From Ferruginibacter sp. (GTDB lineage Bacteria > Bacteroidota > Bacteroidia > Chitinophagales > Chitinophagaceae), in assembly GCA_025963635.1 (NCBI GenBank), contig JAOQAK010000052.1, positions 124,001-188,000 on the forward strand: a DNA stretch of 64,000 nucleotides, in the 5' to 3' direction. A program made the position numbers and the translations under genes. Below are positions 36,348 through 45,283 of this stretch, one piece after another. Below the pieces are notes generated by a model, which saw only the letters and a list, made by a program, of their open reading frames with translations, did not search any database and was not told the DNA's origin. Positions within the stretch are counted from its first letter, which is position 1. Each line of letters begins with the position of its first letter.

Positions 36348-36959
36348 TTAATGGATTCTATCGCCCCGCAATTCCATTTCATCCATCACCTTGTTTTCAT
36401 ATTTCAACCATTGTTTCCAGCGTTCTCTTACCTTTTCTTTTGGCAGGTAGGTGTCTGCCAGGTTAATAAATAAGGTGTAGTGTCCGGCTTCACTTTCCAT
36501 GAAACGGCGGTAAAAGTTTCGCATATAGGCATCATCAAGGCCCTCGCTTAACCTTTTGAAACGCTCACAACTACGGGCTTCAATAAGCGCCATTGTTAAT
36601 AGATGGTCTAACAGGCGATCGTTGGGACTGCCGCCTTTTAACTGAAATTCTATTAGTTTATTTACGTACAGATCCTTCCTTTGTTTGCCCAGCTGCAATT
36701 TTCTTTTTTGAATTTCTGCCAGCACCATTCGAAAGTGTCCCCATTCTTCCGTTACAATAGGGCTTAATGCTGTTACCAATTCCACTTTATCTGAATATCG
36801 CTGGATTAAAGAGATGCAGGTGGTTGCCGCTTTTTGTTCACACCATGCATGATCAGTAAGGATTTCTTCCAGTTGCATTTCTGCAAGGTTTACCCAGCGT
36901 GGATCTGAAGGCAGCTTAAGTCCGAGTATATTTTTTACATCAATGCTTTCTGTGATCAT
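36348..36959 (-). CDS. miaE: tRNA-(ms2io6A)-hydroxylase MiaE
   Basis: This 203-residue protein is a di-iron hydroxylase of the MiaE family, which hydroxylates the isopentenyl group on 2-methylthio-N6-isopentenyl-adenosine 37 of tRNA. It is a four-helix bundle with iron ligands visible in DHAWCEQKAA, EEWGHFRMV (E-x2-H), EARSCERF and ESEAGHYTLF (E-x2-H). The length fits the family. It converges on the speA-like gene with 29 bases between and no clear terminator. Its promoter box lies only a few bases before the start codon, so the transcript may be leaderless. Confidence 0.93.
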   Translation of the reverse strand: MITESIDVKNILGLKLPSDPRWVNLAEMQLEEILTDHAWCEQKAATTCISLIQRYSDKVELVTALSPIVTEEWGHFRMVLAEIQKRKLQLGKQRKDLYVNKLIEFQLKGGSPNDRLLDHLLTMALIEARSCERFKRLSEGLDDAYMRNFYRRFMESEAGHYTLFINLADTYLPKEKVRERWKQWLKYENKVMDEMELRGDRIH

Positions 36960-36963
36960 CTCA

Positions 36964-36993
36964 CAAAAATAAATCTTCTGGCGTTAAGTTCAA
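36964..36993 (-). promoter_or_regulatory. Promoter of miaE, possibly giving a leaderless mRNA
   Basis: On the minus strand, TTG (36993-36991) is followed after 19 bases by TATTTTTG (36971-36964), a perfect TAnnTTTG. The miaE ATG begins at 36959, four bases after the box, which is where transcription would start. Confidence 0.55.
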
Positions 36994-37122
36994 TTTGCAA
37001 TGAGTGCTGAAGGTTGAGAAGTCATCAAGGTTTATTATGACCGCTACTTCCTTTAATAATATATAATACTAATTTGGTTTGATAAGGAAGGTTTTATTAA
37101 TTTACGTGCACAAATATTTCCA

Positions 37123-39552
37123 ATGAGAATTTTGCCACTAATCATTTCCACAGCAATAACGACCGCTCTTGTTGTAACCCTCAATACAAACATCCTGCTA
37201 CCGGCTCCGCTGGGTAAATTACTGAGTCCCCAACATGGCATCTGGCAAAACGCAGAAAATAAGAACACTAATTTTAGCGCAGACCTTACATTTCCCACAC
37301 TTAGGGGTAAAGTGGAAGTGTACCTTGATGAACGACTTGTTCCGCATGTGTTTGCAGAAGATGAAAACGATGTGTATTTTGTACAAGGTTACCTGCACGC
37401 CAAATTCAGGTTATGGCAAATGGAATTGCAAACCCTTTCAGCAGCCGGCCGTGCCAGCGAAGTTGTTGGTAAAATAGCGCTTACCCATGACCGTGAATTC
37501 AGGCGGCTCGGGATGGTATATGCCGCAGAAGCCTCTTTGAAAGAGATGGAAGCCGACCCGGTTACAAAGTCATTGTGTGATGCCTATACAGCTGGTGTAA
37601 ATGCCTATATTGCTACACTTACTGAAAGCAGTTTACCTTTGGAATACAAGCTGCTCGGTTACAGGCCTGAAAACTGGACTAACCTCAAAAGCTCAATTTT
37701 TTTAAAGTATATGTCTCAAAATTTAGCCAGTGGCGAAGAGGATTTTGAGATGACGAATGCCAAAAGTTTTTTTAGTAAAGAAGATTTTACAAAATTGTTC
37801 CCGTTGCAGCAGGATTCCCTCGACCCTATAATTCCCAGGGGAACAGTTTATAGTAAACCGTCCATTCCTTTAACTGTTCCTTCGGATGTTGATTCTGTTT
37901 ATTTCAATAACAAAGCCATGGCGGTTACCCAGGAGGAAAAGCCCGACAAAGATAATGGCAGCAATAACTGGGCAGTGAGTGGCTACAAAACGAAATCCGG
38001 TGCACCTATTTTATGTAATGATCCACATCTTGGATTAAACCTCCCTTCTTTATGGTTTGAAATGCAATTGAGTACGCCAACCCATAATGTATATGGAGTA
38101 AGTTTCCCGGGCGCTCCAGGTATTATCATTGGTTATAATGATAGTTGTGCGTGGGGAGTCACCAACGGTGGAAGGGATGTTCGGGACTATTATGAGATTA
38201 AGTTTAAAGATGATACCCGCCAGGAGTACTGGTTTGACAGTGCATGGCAAAAGACTGAATTCAGGTACGAAACCATTAAAGTAAAAGATTCCGCAACCTA
38301 CCAGGATACAGTGGCCTACACGATTTTTGGACCGGTGATGTACGATAAAACTTTCAGCGGAAACAGGACTTCGAATGGAAGGTATTTTGCAGTTCGGTGG
38401 AAAGCGCACGATCCCAGCAACGAGTTGAAGGCTTTTATTCAATTGGACCATGCCCGCAATTACCAGGATTATTTAGCCGCACTTAAGCATATGAAAACAC
38501 CGGGGCAAAATTTTGCTTTTGCCAGCAAAACCGGTGAAATTGCCATGCGTACGCAGGGAGAATGGCCTGCCAAATGGAAAGGCCAGGGAGATTTTATAAT
38601 GCCGGGAACAGACCGCCGGTACATGTGGCAGGGAATGATACCTTTTAATGAAACTCCTTTTCAGTATAATCCTGAAAGGAACTTTGTAAGCAGCGCAAAC
38701 CAATCACCCGCCGATTCTGCCTATCCGTATTATCTTGGGCGGGGCTTCCCTATATTCAGGGGCATTACTATAAACAGGAAACTGCAGGCAATGACCAATA
38801 TTACTCCGCAGGATATGATGGCCTTGCAAACTAATAATTATAATGTCTTCGCAGAGATGGCCATGCCGCTATTTTTAAAAAATATCAAAGAGAACAATTT
38901 GAATGAAGTTGAAAAAAAATACTTCAATCTTTTAAAATCGTGGGATTACAATAACGCTCCAGATTCAAAAGGAGCTACCGTCTTTTGGGTTTTGTGGGAT
39001 AATTTTTCCCATGCTGTTTATGATGATGAATATAAAAATGCTCCCAAAGTCATAATGCGGCCTTATGAACGCGACCTGTTGCAAGGAATATTGAGTGATT
39101 CAGCATACAAGTTTCTCGACAACATCGAAACAACTCAAAAAGAATCACTTAGGGATGATGTAACCCTGGCGCTAAAAAATTCAATCACTGCATTAGAAAA
39201 GGCGGATAAGGCGGAAAGGTTGGAGTGGGCTAAATATAAAGCAACCCGGGTATCTCATCTACTAAGGTTGTCGCCGTTTAGCAGTTCGATCTTGCCTATT
39301 GGCGGTGGGTTGCATTGCATCAATGCAGCAAAGACCGATCATGGGCCGAGTTGGCGAATGGTGGTGAGCCTCACATCTCACACCACAGCATATGGCGTGT
39401 ATCCGGGAGGGCAAAGTGGAAACCCGGGAAGCAGGTTCTACGATAATTTTATCAACAAGTGGGCAGTAGGCGAATATTATACTTTGTGGATGATGTCTAA
39501 AGGAGAGGAGAAGGATAAGCGCATAAAATGGACAATGAATTTCAGTAAATAG
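37123..39552 (+). CDS. Penicillin acylase-family N-terminal nucleophile hydrolase
   Basis: This 809-residue protein has an N-terminal hydrophobic segment (about 1-20), then a typical precursor layout: an alpha chain (about 35-279) and a beta chain beginning at Ser280 in DNGSNNWAVSG. Self-cleavage before that Ser would free the catalytic N-terminal nucleophile. Further family motifs are ILCNDPHLGLNLPSLWFEM, PGAPGIIIGYN and YPGGQSGNPGSRFYDN near the C-terminus. Members cleave amide bonds in beta-lactams, acyl-homoserine lactones or acylated amino acids. The true substrate is unknown. It is monocistronic or followed by a small membrane protein gene 68 bases on. Confidence 0.92.
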   Translation: MRILPLIISTAITTALVVTLNTNILLPAPLGKLLSPQHGIWQNAENKNTNFSADLTFPTLRGKVEVYLDERLVPHVFAEDENDVYFVQGYLHAKFRLWQMELQTLSAAGRASEVVGKIALTHDREFRRLGMVYAAEASLKEMEADPVTKSLCDAYTAGVNAYIATLTESSLPLEYKLLGYRPENWTNLKSSIFLKYMSQNLASGEEDFEMTNAKSFFSKEDFTKLFPLQQDSLDPIIPRGTVYSKPSIPLTVPSDVDSVYFNNKAMAVTQEEKPDKDNGSNNWAVSGYKTKSGAPILCNDPHLGLNLPSLWFEMQLSTPTHNVYGVSFPGAPGIIIGYNDSCAWGVTNGGRDVRDYYEIKFKDDTRQEYWFDSAWQKTEFRYETIKVKDSATYQDTVAYTIFGPVMYDKTFSGNRTSNGRYFAVRWKAHDPSNELKAFIQLDHARNYQDYLAALKHMKTPGQNFAFASKTGEIAMRTQGEWPAKWKGQGDFIMPGTDRRYMWQGMIPFNETPFQYNPERNFVSSANQSPADSAYPYYLGRGFPIFRGITINRKLQAMTNITPQDMMALQTNNYNVFAEMAMPLFLKNIKENNLNEVEKKYFNLLKSWDYNNAPDSKGATVFWVLWDNFSHAVYDDEYKNAPKVIMRPYERDLLQGILSDSAYKFLDNIETTQKESLRDDVTLALKNSITALEKADKAERLEWAKYKATRVSHLLRLSPFSSSILPIGGGLHCINAAKTDHGPSWRMVVSLTSHTTAYGVYPGGQSGNPGSRFYDNFINKWAVGEYYTLWMMSKGEEKDKRIKWTMNFSK

Positions 39553-39620
39553 TAGTGATCGTAAAAGCCCTGGAGGCACCGGCAAAAATGTTGAATTTTC
39601 ACAAGTCTTAACCAATTAAA

Positions 39621-39962
39621 ATGAAACCAATTGTATCCATCGTTCTGATGGCACTTTTAAGTATTGCAGCCGGGTTATATTTTCCGTGGTGGTCAATAGC
39701 GGTCGTTGCTTTTGTGGTGGCAGCAGCAATTCCACAATCCCCGGTAAAATCGTTTGTTACGGGCTTTATTGCTTTGTTCCTTTGCTGGGGATTGCTGTCG
39801 TGGTATTTAAGCAGCAACAACAATCACCTGCTGGCGCATAAAGTATCCGTAGTGATCTTGAAAATAAACAGCGCCGCTGCACTTGTGGGGGTTACTGCCC
39901 TGGTTGGCGCACTGGTAGCAGGTTTTGCCGCACTCGCCGGAAGTTATGTAAGAAAGGCCTGA
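39621..39962 (+). CDS. Small membrane protein of unknown function
   Basis: This 113-residue protein consists of about four hydrophobic segments (near residues 4-22, 24-38, 44-63 and 82-107) with a short polar loop (SSNNNHLLAH) between the third and fourth. I do not recognise a family. It lies 68 bases after the penicillin acylase-like gene on the same strand and may share its transcript. Confidence 0.65.
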   Translation: MKPIVSIVLMALLSIAAGLYFPWWSIAVVAFVVAAAIPQSPVKSFVTGFIALFLCWGLLSWYLSSNNNHLLAHKVSVVILKINSAAALVGVTALVGALVAGFAALAGSYVRKA

Positions 39963-40013
39963 TGGGCAAGATGGTGATGATTCGTAGTAATGTTGAGCCA
40001 TCTTTGCTAAAGT

Positions 40014-40664
40014 TCAATGTTGGACAGGCCGGTAAATTAACATCCAGTAATACTCCAGGTTGATAAATCGTATATCCGTAGCAATTCCTTCAATTTGTTT
40101 CATGATGAATGCTTCTGAAGGAAAATTTTTGCATACCAGGTGTGTAGATCCATCTGACAATTTTCTTGTTTGAAAGCTATTACCGTGCTCATTAATTGTA
40201 CTTAGGGGGAGATTGCTTCCGGGCACATAATTATTGTCTAGCAACACAACGGAGCCACCCGGTAAAACACAACGATTGACGTTCTCCAAAAATTTTTTAA
40301 GATCCTGGAGGTGAATATGGCTCCAGATAAAACCTCCAAGTAAGCTTTCGAATCTTTTAGTTGGCCGATAGTTGTCGAAGTCCTCCATTCCAAACGATAC
40401 CCTGGCAGCACCATAATTTTTGCTTTTTGCAATTTCGAGTACGGCTTCACTTATATCAGTGGCAAAAACGGAGGCGGCTGTTTTGGCAATTACATTTGTC
40501 CAATACCCGGTTCCGCAAGCTATTTCTAAAATATTTTTACCGGCAAAATGATCCCTCAACAGGGTTGCAAGGGTTTTTAGGTCTTCCTGTCTTTCAGGTT
40601 TTTGGTAAATTGCTTCATACTCCTTTGCTCTTTTGTTATAATATGTTACAAGATCTGTGTTCAT
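40014..40664 (-). CDS. Class I SAM-dependent methyltransferase
   Basis: This 216-residue protein has a Rossmann-type methyltransferase domain. It contains the SAM-binding motif ILEIACGTGYW, then VFATDIS with an acidic residue at the end of strand 2, then SFGMEDFDNY, and GGFIWSHIHL near motif III-IV. It resembles the ubiquinone/menaquinone-type Methyltransf_11/25 group, but the substrate is not evident. The ATG at 40664 is chosen over a TTG at 40697 because that TTG lies inside a perfect -7 promoter box. The gene converges on the small membrane protein gene. Confidence 0.85.
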   Translation of the reverse strand: MNTDLVTYYNKRAKEYEAIYQKPERQEDLKTLATLLRDHFAGKNILEIACGTGYWTNVIAKTAASVFATDISEAVLEIAKSKNYGAARVSFGMEDFDNYRPTKRFESLLGGFIWSHIHLQDLKKFLENVNRCVLPGGSVVLLDNNYVPGSNLPLSTINEHGNSFQTRKLSDGSTHLVCKNFPSEAFIMKQIEGIATDIRFINLEYYWMLIYRPVQH

Positions 40665-40694
40665 ATACAGAAGTTGAGATAAATTGTTCTTCTC

Positions 40695-40702
40695 CAAAAT
40701 TA
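40695..40702 (-). promoter_or_regulatory. -7 box of the methyltransferase gene
   Basis: On the minus strand this reads TAATTTTG, an exact TAnnTTTG, 30 bases upstream of the ATG. No exact TTTG was found at the usual distance further upstream. Confidence 0.45.
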
Positions 40703-40920
40703 ATTACTAAGAGTATTGTGCAGTGAAAAGTTTGTTACAATTTTAAACAGTTGCCGCCGCTTAATAAATGATCAGCGAAAAAGGTGTTAGTTTTTCTGTA
40801 TCTTTTAGCCGCAATTGCTTAATGCTTCTCCTCTCAATACCTCAAAACACAAGGTACCCTACAATTTTAGTAGTATCTCATTTCTAACCTGCCTTTATGA
40901 AAGGCAATAAATCTTCATGT

Positions 40921-42432
40921 ATGAAAAAAAACAACGGTTTACAATGGGTGTTAGCCATTTCTTTGGGGCTGGTGATTCACTCATGCAACAGTGGAGGCAG
41001 TGGTTCTCCGAAAAGCGGTGCCGCGCCGGAGGTTACCGAAATTCCGGCCTATTCAAATTCAAAAGATGCGCAGTCCTCTTTCCGCGAAGGAATGGCGGCG
41101 CTTGACCTGGGTGATTTTACAAAGGCACGAACCTTATTTACCAAAGCCATCCAACTAGATAGCAGTTTCGGCACAGCATACCTGATGAAAGCCAACACTG
41201 CCACTTCAGCCAAGGAATATGCAGATGATATCATGTCAGGAAAATCGCATCTTGATAGTGCCAGCAACTGGGAAAAAATGTATGGTGAATACCTTGCGAC
41301 AAACTTAGCCGGCGATCGAATTAAGGGAATCGGGATATTGGAGAAAATTGCGGCTGCATATCCAAAGGCCGCAAGGGCGCAGGTTGATTTAGCTGCAGCT
41401 TATTCCGATAATAACCAGCTTGACAAGGCTCGTGCGGGTTATCAAAAGGCAGTTGAACTGGATCCTGAATGGACAGGTGCATATACAGGAATGATCAACG
41501 ACTATCTTTTCAATGAACCAAAAGATTTAAAAAAGGCCCAGGAGAGTGCTTTGAAGCTGGTAGTAATGGCTCCTGCAAGTTCAGGAGCAGCAATCACATT
41601 GGGAGATTGCTACCGGGCGCAAAACGACTTTTCAAAGGCAAAGGAGGCATATGCAAAAGCTGTTCAGTTAGACGGTTCGGCAGCTGCAGCTTATTATAAA
41701 GAAGGCCACGCAAATACGTATCTGGGAAACTTTGACGAGGCAAGGAAAAATTATATGGATGCCGGCAAAAGAGATGTTAGCCCGTCATTTTCCATATTAA
41801 ATATTGCCTATACCTACCTCTATGGAGGTGATTCCAAAACCGCGATGAAAGTGCTCACAGATGGAGCCGCAAAACTTGATTCTTCGGGAAATACACCAGG
41901 TAAGATGGTTAACGAGAAAAGTAATTGTTTTACGTCGGCGGCCAATATTGCCGAGCACTATGGTGATGCCTCCGCATTAAAACAATTGGTCGCTAAAATT
42001 GAGCCCTTGAACGAACAGGTATTTAATGATCTTGGCACAGCCGAAGGAAAAATTTTTGGAAAAGCGGATCTGCTTGGTTGGCAGGCCAGGATTGCCATTG
42101 CGGAAGGTAAATTGGATGAGGCCAAGGCCAAGGCCGAAGACATGAAGTCCGTTCTGGCATCCATAAAAGACGACCGGAAAGATGAAGATTATCACTATTT
42201 AATGGGGGTGATCAGTATGAGACAAAAGAACTTTCCGGATGCCATTGCACATCTTGAAAAAGGAGATCGAAATCGTATCTACATTAAATACCTGATGGCA
42301 CGCGCAAACGAAGCAGGGGGTAATAAAGACAAAGCCACCGCACTTTATAAAGAAGTGGCAGCATATAATTTTAATGACATCGGTAATGCCCTGGTAAGAA
42401 ATGAAGTCAGGAAAAAATTAGGAATGATGTAA
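40921..42432 (+). CDS. TPR-repeat lipoprotein
   Basis: This 503-residue protein has a lipoprotein signal peptide with lipobox VIHSC (Cys22), followed by a Gly/Ser-rich linker and many tetratricopeptide repeats. Clear units include the one ending FTKARTLFTKAIQLD, LDKARAGYQKAVELDPEW and FSKAKEAYAKAVQLDGS. A C-terminal set follows (KNFPDAIAHLEKGDRN, then KDKATALYKEV). It is probably anchored in the outer or inner membrane facing the periplasm and mediates protein contacts. No enzymatic motif is visible. The ATG at 40921 is preferred over 40897 because the lipoprotein signal begins there. Confidence 0.85.
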   Translation: MKKNNGLQWVLAISLGLVIHSCNSGGSGSPKSGAAPEVTEIPAYSNSKDAQSSFREGMAALDLGDFTKARTLFTKAIQLDSSFGTAYLMKANTATSAKEYADDIMSGKSHLDSASNWEKMYGEYLATNLAGDRIKGIGILEKIAAAYPKAARAQVDLAAAYSDNNQLDKARAGYQKAVELDPEWTGAYTGMINDYLFNEPKDLKKAQESALKLVVMAPASSGAAITLGDCYRAQNDFSKAKEAYAKAVQLDGSAAAAYYKEGHANTYLGNFDEARKNYMDAGKRDVSPSFSILNIAYTYLYGGDSKTAMKVLTDGAAKLDSSGNTPGKMVNEKSNCFTSAANIAEHYGDASALKQLVAKIEPLNEQVFNDLGTAEGKIFGKADLLGWQARIAIAEGKLDEAKAKAEDMKSVLASIKDDRKDEDYHYLMGVISMRQKNFPDAIAHLEKGDRNRIYIKYLMARANEAGGNKDKATALYKEVAAYNFNDIGNALVRNEVRKKLGMM

Positions 42433-42455
42433 CGGAGATATTTGGTTAATGAAAA

Positions 42456-42490
42456 GGATATTGAGATATAGACGGAATATCTCAATATCC
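42456..42490. repeat. Perfect 14-bp hairpin between genes
   Basis: GGATATTGAGATAT (42456-42469) and ATATCTCAATATCC (42477-42490) are exact reverse complements around a 7-base loop, AGACGGA. It starts 23 bases after the TPR gene. No T-tract follows, so it is not a standard terminator. It could be an RNA 3'-end stabilising stem or a protein-binding site. Confidence 0.7.
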
Positions 42491-42548
42491 CAATTTGTAA
42501 TTTTATAAACAAAAACCCCCTTAATTTCGCTGCTACTCAATATGATTT

Positions 42549-45113
42549 ATGCGAACGATTTTATTCCTTCTTTCTTTATTCTTCTCTTTTAATCTTTCAG
42601 CACAAAAAGTTTTTGGTACAGTAATCAACGAAAGAGGGGATCTGTTGCCCTATTCCTCCATCACCGTCAAAGGTTCCACCATTGGGGCAAGCGCAAATAA
42701 CAGGGCGAAATTTTCTATCGCACTTTCGCCCGGCAGTTATACCCTGGTTTGTCAGCATATCGGGTATGCCGCCTTAGAAAAAAATATCGTGATTACGAAA
42801 GGCGATGTAGAATTAACCTTTGTTTTATCCGAACAAAAACTCGTACTGAAAGAAGTAATCATTAAAAATACAGATGAAGATCCTGCCTATGCGATCATTC
42901 GTGCAGCCATTAAAAAACGGGAGCTTTACAACAAAGCCGTAAAGGCATTTACCTGCGACCTCTACACAAAGGATATGATGAAACTGCGGCATCTTCCCAA
43001 AAAAATATTCGGAAGAAAAGTGCCCAATGATAGCCGCGAAGAAATGGGACTGGATACAATGGGGCAGGGGATCATTTATTTAGCGGAATCTATTTCAAAG
43101 ATTGCTACTGAACTACCTGATAAATTTAAACTGGAAGTAAAAAGCAGCAGGGTAAGTGGTAGCGGAGGTTTTGGGTTCACTTTCCCAACCTTCATTTCTT
43201 TCTATCAAAATAATGTGACCGTTTTTACGGAAAGATTAAATCCACGCGGTTTTGTTTCACCCATAGCGGATGGAGCGATCGGCTTTTATAAGTTTAAATT
43301 TTTGGGCAGCTTTTGGGAAAACGGCAAAGAGGTCAACAGCATCAGGGTAACTCCACGAAGGAATTTTGAGCCCTTGTTTTCAGGAGTGATCAATATTACA
43401 GAAGGCGATTGGCGGATTCATAGTGTTGACCTGCTCCTGACAAAAAAATCGCAGCTTGAAATTATCGACACTTTGCAGATAACACAATTCCATGTGCCAG
43501 TTGATAATGAAACATGGCGCATAAAAAACCAGCTCCTGCACTTTAATTTCAACCAGTTTGGAATAGACGCAGTGGCGAACTTTGTAAATGTATATTCCAA
43601 TTATAACCTCAGCCCGGTGTTCGCTAAAAAGTATTTTGATAAGGTGATTATTAAATATGATACCGGGGTAAATAAAAAATCAAAGGCTTATTGGGATACG
43701 GTACGGCCGATGCCGCTCGAAAAAGAAGAGGTAAAAGATTACCAGGTAAAAGACAGTCTTTATGAAATTAGAAGAGACTCTGTCCTAAGCCAACAATCCA
43801 TCGATTCATTAAAGAAAAAGCAGGGGAAATTGAACCCGCTCGATGTATTCTGGGGCGGCATTAACCGCACCCACTACAGTAGCACTAACAACTATAGCTG
43901 GGGTATAGAATCATTGATTCAAAAACTGGAATACAATCCTGCGGAAGGCGTTGTATTGAATACATCCCTTTATTTTCAGAAAGAACTTAAAAAAACTGGT
44001 CATGATCTTTCTATCCGGCCGAATATCAGGTATGGGTTTAATAATACACATTTAAATGCCTGGATAGATATTGGTATTCGCACAAGAGATCTGGATACGG
44101 ATGACAGGCTCAGGCGGCATTCCTGGAATTTTTCAGGCGGTAAACGAGTGACCCAGTTCAACAAAGAAAGTCCGATTACGCCGTTGATCAACACCATCAA
44201 TACTTTGTTTTTTGGAGATAATCTTATGAAGACTTATGAAAATATTTTCTCCAGGGTTGGATATAGCAAAAGATTTGAAAGCGGTTTGCACCTAAGTATA
44301 AATGCTTTGTACGAAGACAGGATCCCTCTTAATAATACAACCAATTATACCTTTTTCAAAAGAGATATTGTTAACATCACTCCCAATTATCCATATGAAA
44401 AAATCCATGCAGAGGATTTTACCAGGCACCAGGCTGTATTGCTGAGTGTAGACCTGAGCATCAAGCCGGGGCAGAAATTTATCCAATTTCCCAACCGGAA
44501 GATTTCAATTGGATCCAAATTGCCCACTTTCAGCCTGAATTATACCAAAGGGTTTCATGGCATTTTGGGCAGCGATGAAAATTTTGATAAATGGAGTTTT
44601 ACTATTTTTGGAGATAAAAATCTTAAGCTTGCCGGTGCGCTCCAGTACAAAGTGGGTGTAGGCGGATTTATAAATCGTCATTCAGTATTCATCCAGGATT
44701 ACCAGCACTTTAACGGGAACAGGTCTGTGGCGGCCAGTGAATACCTGAATAGTTTTCAGTTGGCTCCCTATTATGAAAACAGTACGATTGCCACTTTTTA
44801 CAGCATCGTTCATCTTGAACATCATTTGAATGGATTGCTCACAAATAAAATCCCGCTTTTTAACAGGTTGAACTGGAACCTGGTGTTGGGTGGCAATGCG
44901 TTCTTCATCAATGAAAATAATAATTATACTGAAATCTTTGTCGGACTGGAGAATATTCTAAAAATTTTCCGTGTTGATTTTGTGGCTGCTTACCAGGACG
45001 GCAAACCGGGAATCACAGGTTTTCGGATAGGAACAGGAGGTTTAATTGGTGCCAGTATAAAGAGAACCTCCACGAGCGGCGGAAGTGGTGGTGCTAATTC
45101 GATGTCGTTTTGA
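42549..45113 (+). CDS. DUF5686 family outer-membrane protein with CarboxypepD_reg-like domain
   Basis: This 854-residue protein has a signal peptide (to about residue 18, ending LSAQ), an N-terminal CarboxypepD_reg-like domain (about 20-100: KVFGTVINERGDLLPYSSI, then YTLVCQHIGY), and a long DUF5686 region that includes an AYAIIRAAIKKRELYN motif near residue 118 and a C-terminal beta-barrel-like part. DUF5686 proteins are widespread in Bacteroidota, with unknown function. The C-terminus is a Gly/Ser-rich tail ending MSF, with the terminal Phe usual for barrel proteins. Copy B of the dispersed element starts ten bases after its stop codon, on the same strand. Confidence 0.88.
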   Translation: MRTILFLLSLFFSFNLSAQKVFGTVINERGDLLPYSSITVKGSTIGASANNRAKFSIALSPGSYTLVCQHIGYAALEKNIVITKGDVELTFVLSEQKLVLKEVIIKNTDEDPAYAIIRAAIKKRELYNKAVKAFTCDLYTKDMMKLRHLPKKIFGRKVPNDSREEMGLDTMGQGIIYLAESISKIATELPDKFKLEVKSSRVSGSGGFGFTFPTFISFYQNNVTVFTERLNPRGFVSPIADGAIGFYKFKFLGSFWENGKEVNSIRVTPRRNFEPLFSGVINITEGDWRIHSVDLLLTKKSQLEIIDTLQITQFHVPVDNETWRIKNQLLHFNFNQFGIDAVANFVNVYSNYNLSPVFAKKYFDKVIIKYDTGVNKKSKAYWDTVRPMPLEKEEVKDYQVKDSLYEIRRDSVLSQQSIDSLKKKQGKLNPLDVFWGGINRTHYSSTNNYSWGIESLIQKLEYNPAEGVVLNTSLYFQKELKKTGHDLSIRPNIRYGFNNTHLNAWIDIGIRTRDLDTDDRLRRHSWNFSGGKRVTQFNKESPITPLINTINTLFFGDNLMKTYENIFSRVGYSKRFESGLHLSINALYEDRIPLNNTTNYTFFKRDIVNITPNYPYEKIHAEDFTRHQAVLLSVDLSIKPGQKFIQFPNRKISIGSKLPTFSLNYTKGFHGILGSDENFDKWSFTIFGDKNLKLAGALQYKVGVGGFINRHSVFIQDYQHFNGNRSVAASEYLNSFQLAPYYENSTIATFYSIVHLEHHLNGLLTNKIPLFNRLNWNLVLGGNAFFINENNNYTEIFVGLENILKIFRVDFVAAYQDGKPGITGFRIGTGGLIGASIKRTSTSGGSGGANSMSF

Positions 45114-45122
45114 GAATCGGAG

Positions 45123-45256
45123 TCAATGTCCTTTACATAAGGATCGACGGCCCTTCGCTCCCTGTTGCTGAAAATGTACACGTGAGTGACACAAGGATGT
45201 TTGATTGAAAAACAAATGTTTGCAACCAAATAGATTTTCTAAGCAAACGGTATTGA
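45123..45256 (+). repeat. Dispersed element, copy B
   Basis: This 134-bp segment aligns over its full length with the reverse complement of 8336-8468, differing at about 21 positions. The middle part, from TTGCTGAAAATGTA to ACAAATGTT, is nearly unchanged. It begins TCAATGTC and ends GGTATTGA, an imperfect terminal inverted repeat. It would be transcribed as the 3' untranslated region of the DUF5686 gene. Confidence 0.85.
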
Positions 45257-45283
45257 TTCAGCATTTACCATTCACGATTCTCA
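45256..45283. repeat. Four 7-bp units abutting element copy B
   Basis: ATTCAGC, ATTTACC, ATTCACG and ATTCTCA follow each other exactly. The last unit ends on the TGA stop codon (complement) of the carboxyltransferase gene. The units resemble the ATTCACC block beside copy A. Confidence 0.7.

Noticed and set aside
44990..45229. Minus-strand frame of 79 codons containing HPCVTHVYIFSN
   Set aside because: It is the opposite strand of dispersed element copy B and overlaps the DUF5686 coding end. The same peptide pattern is frame-broken in copy C.
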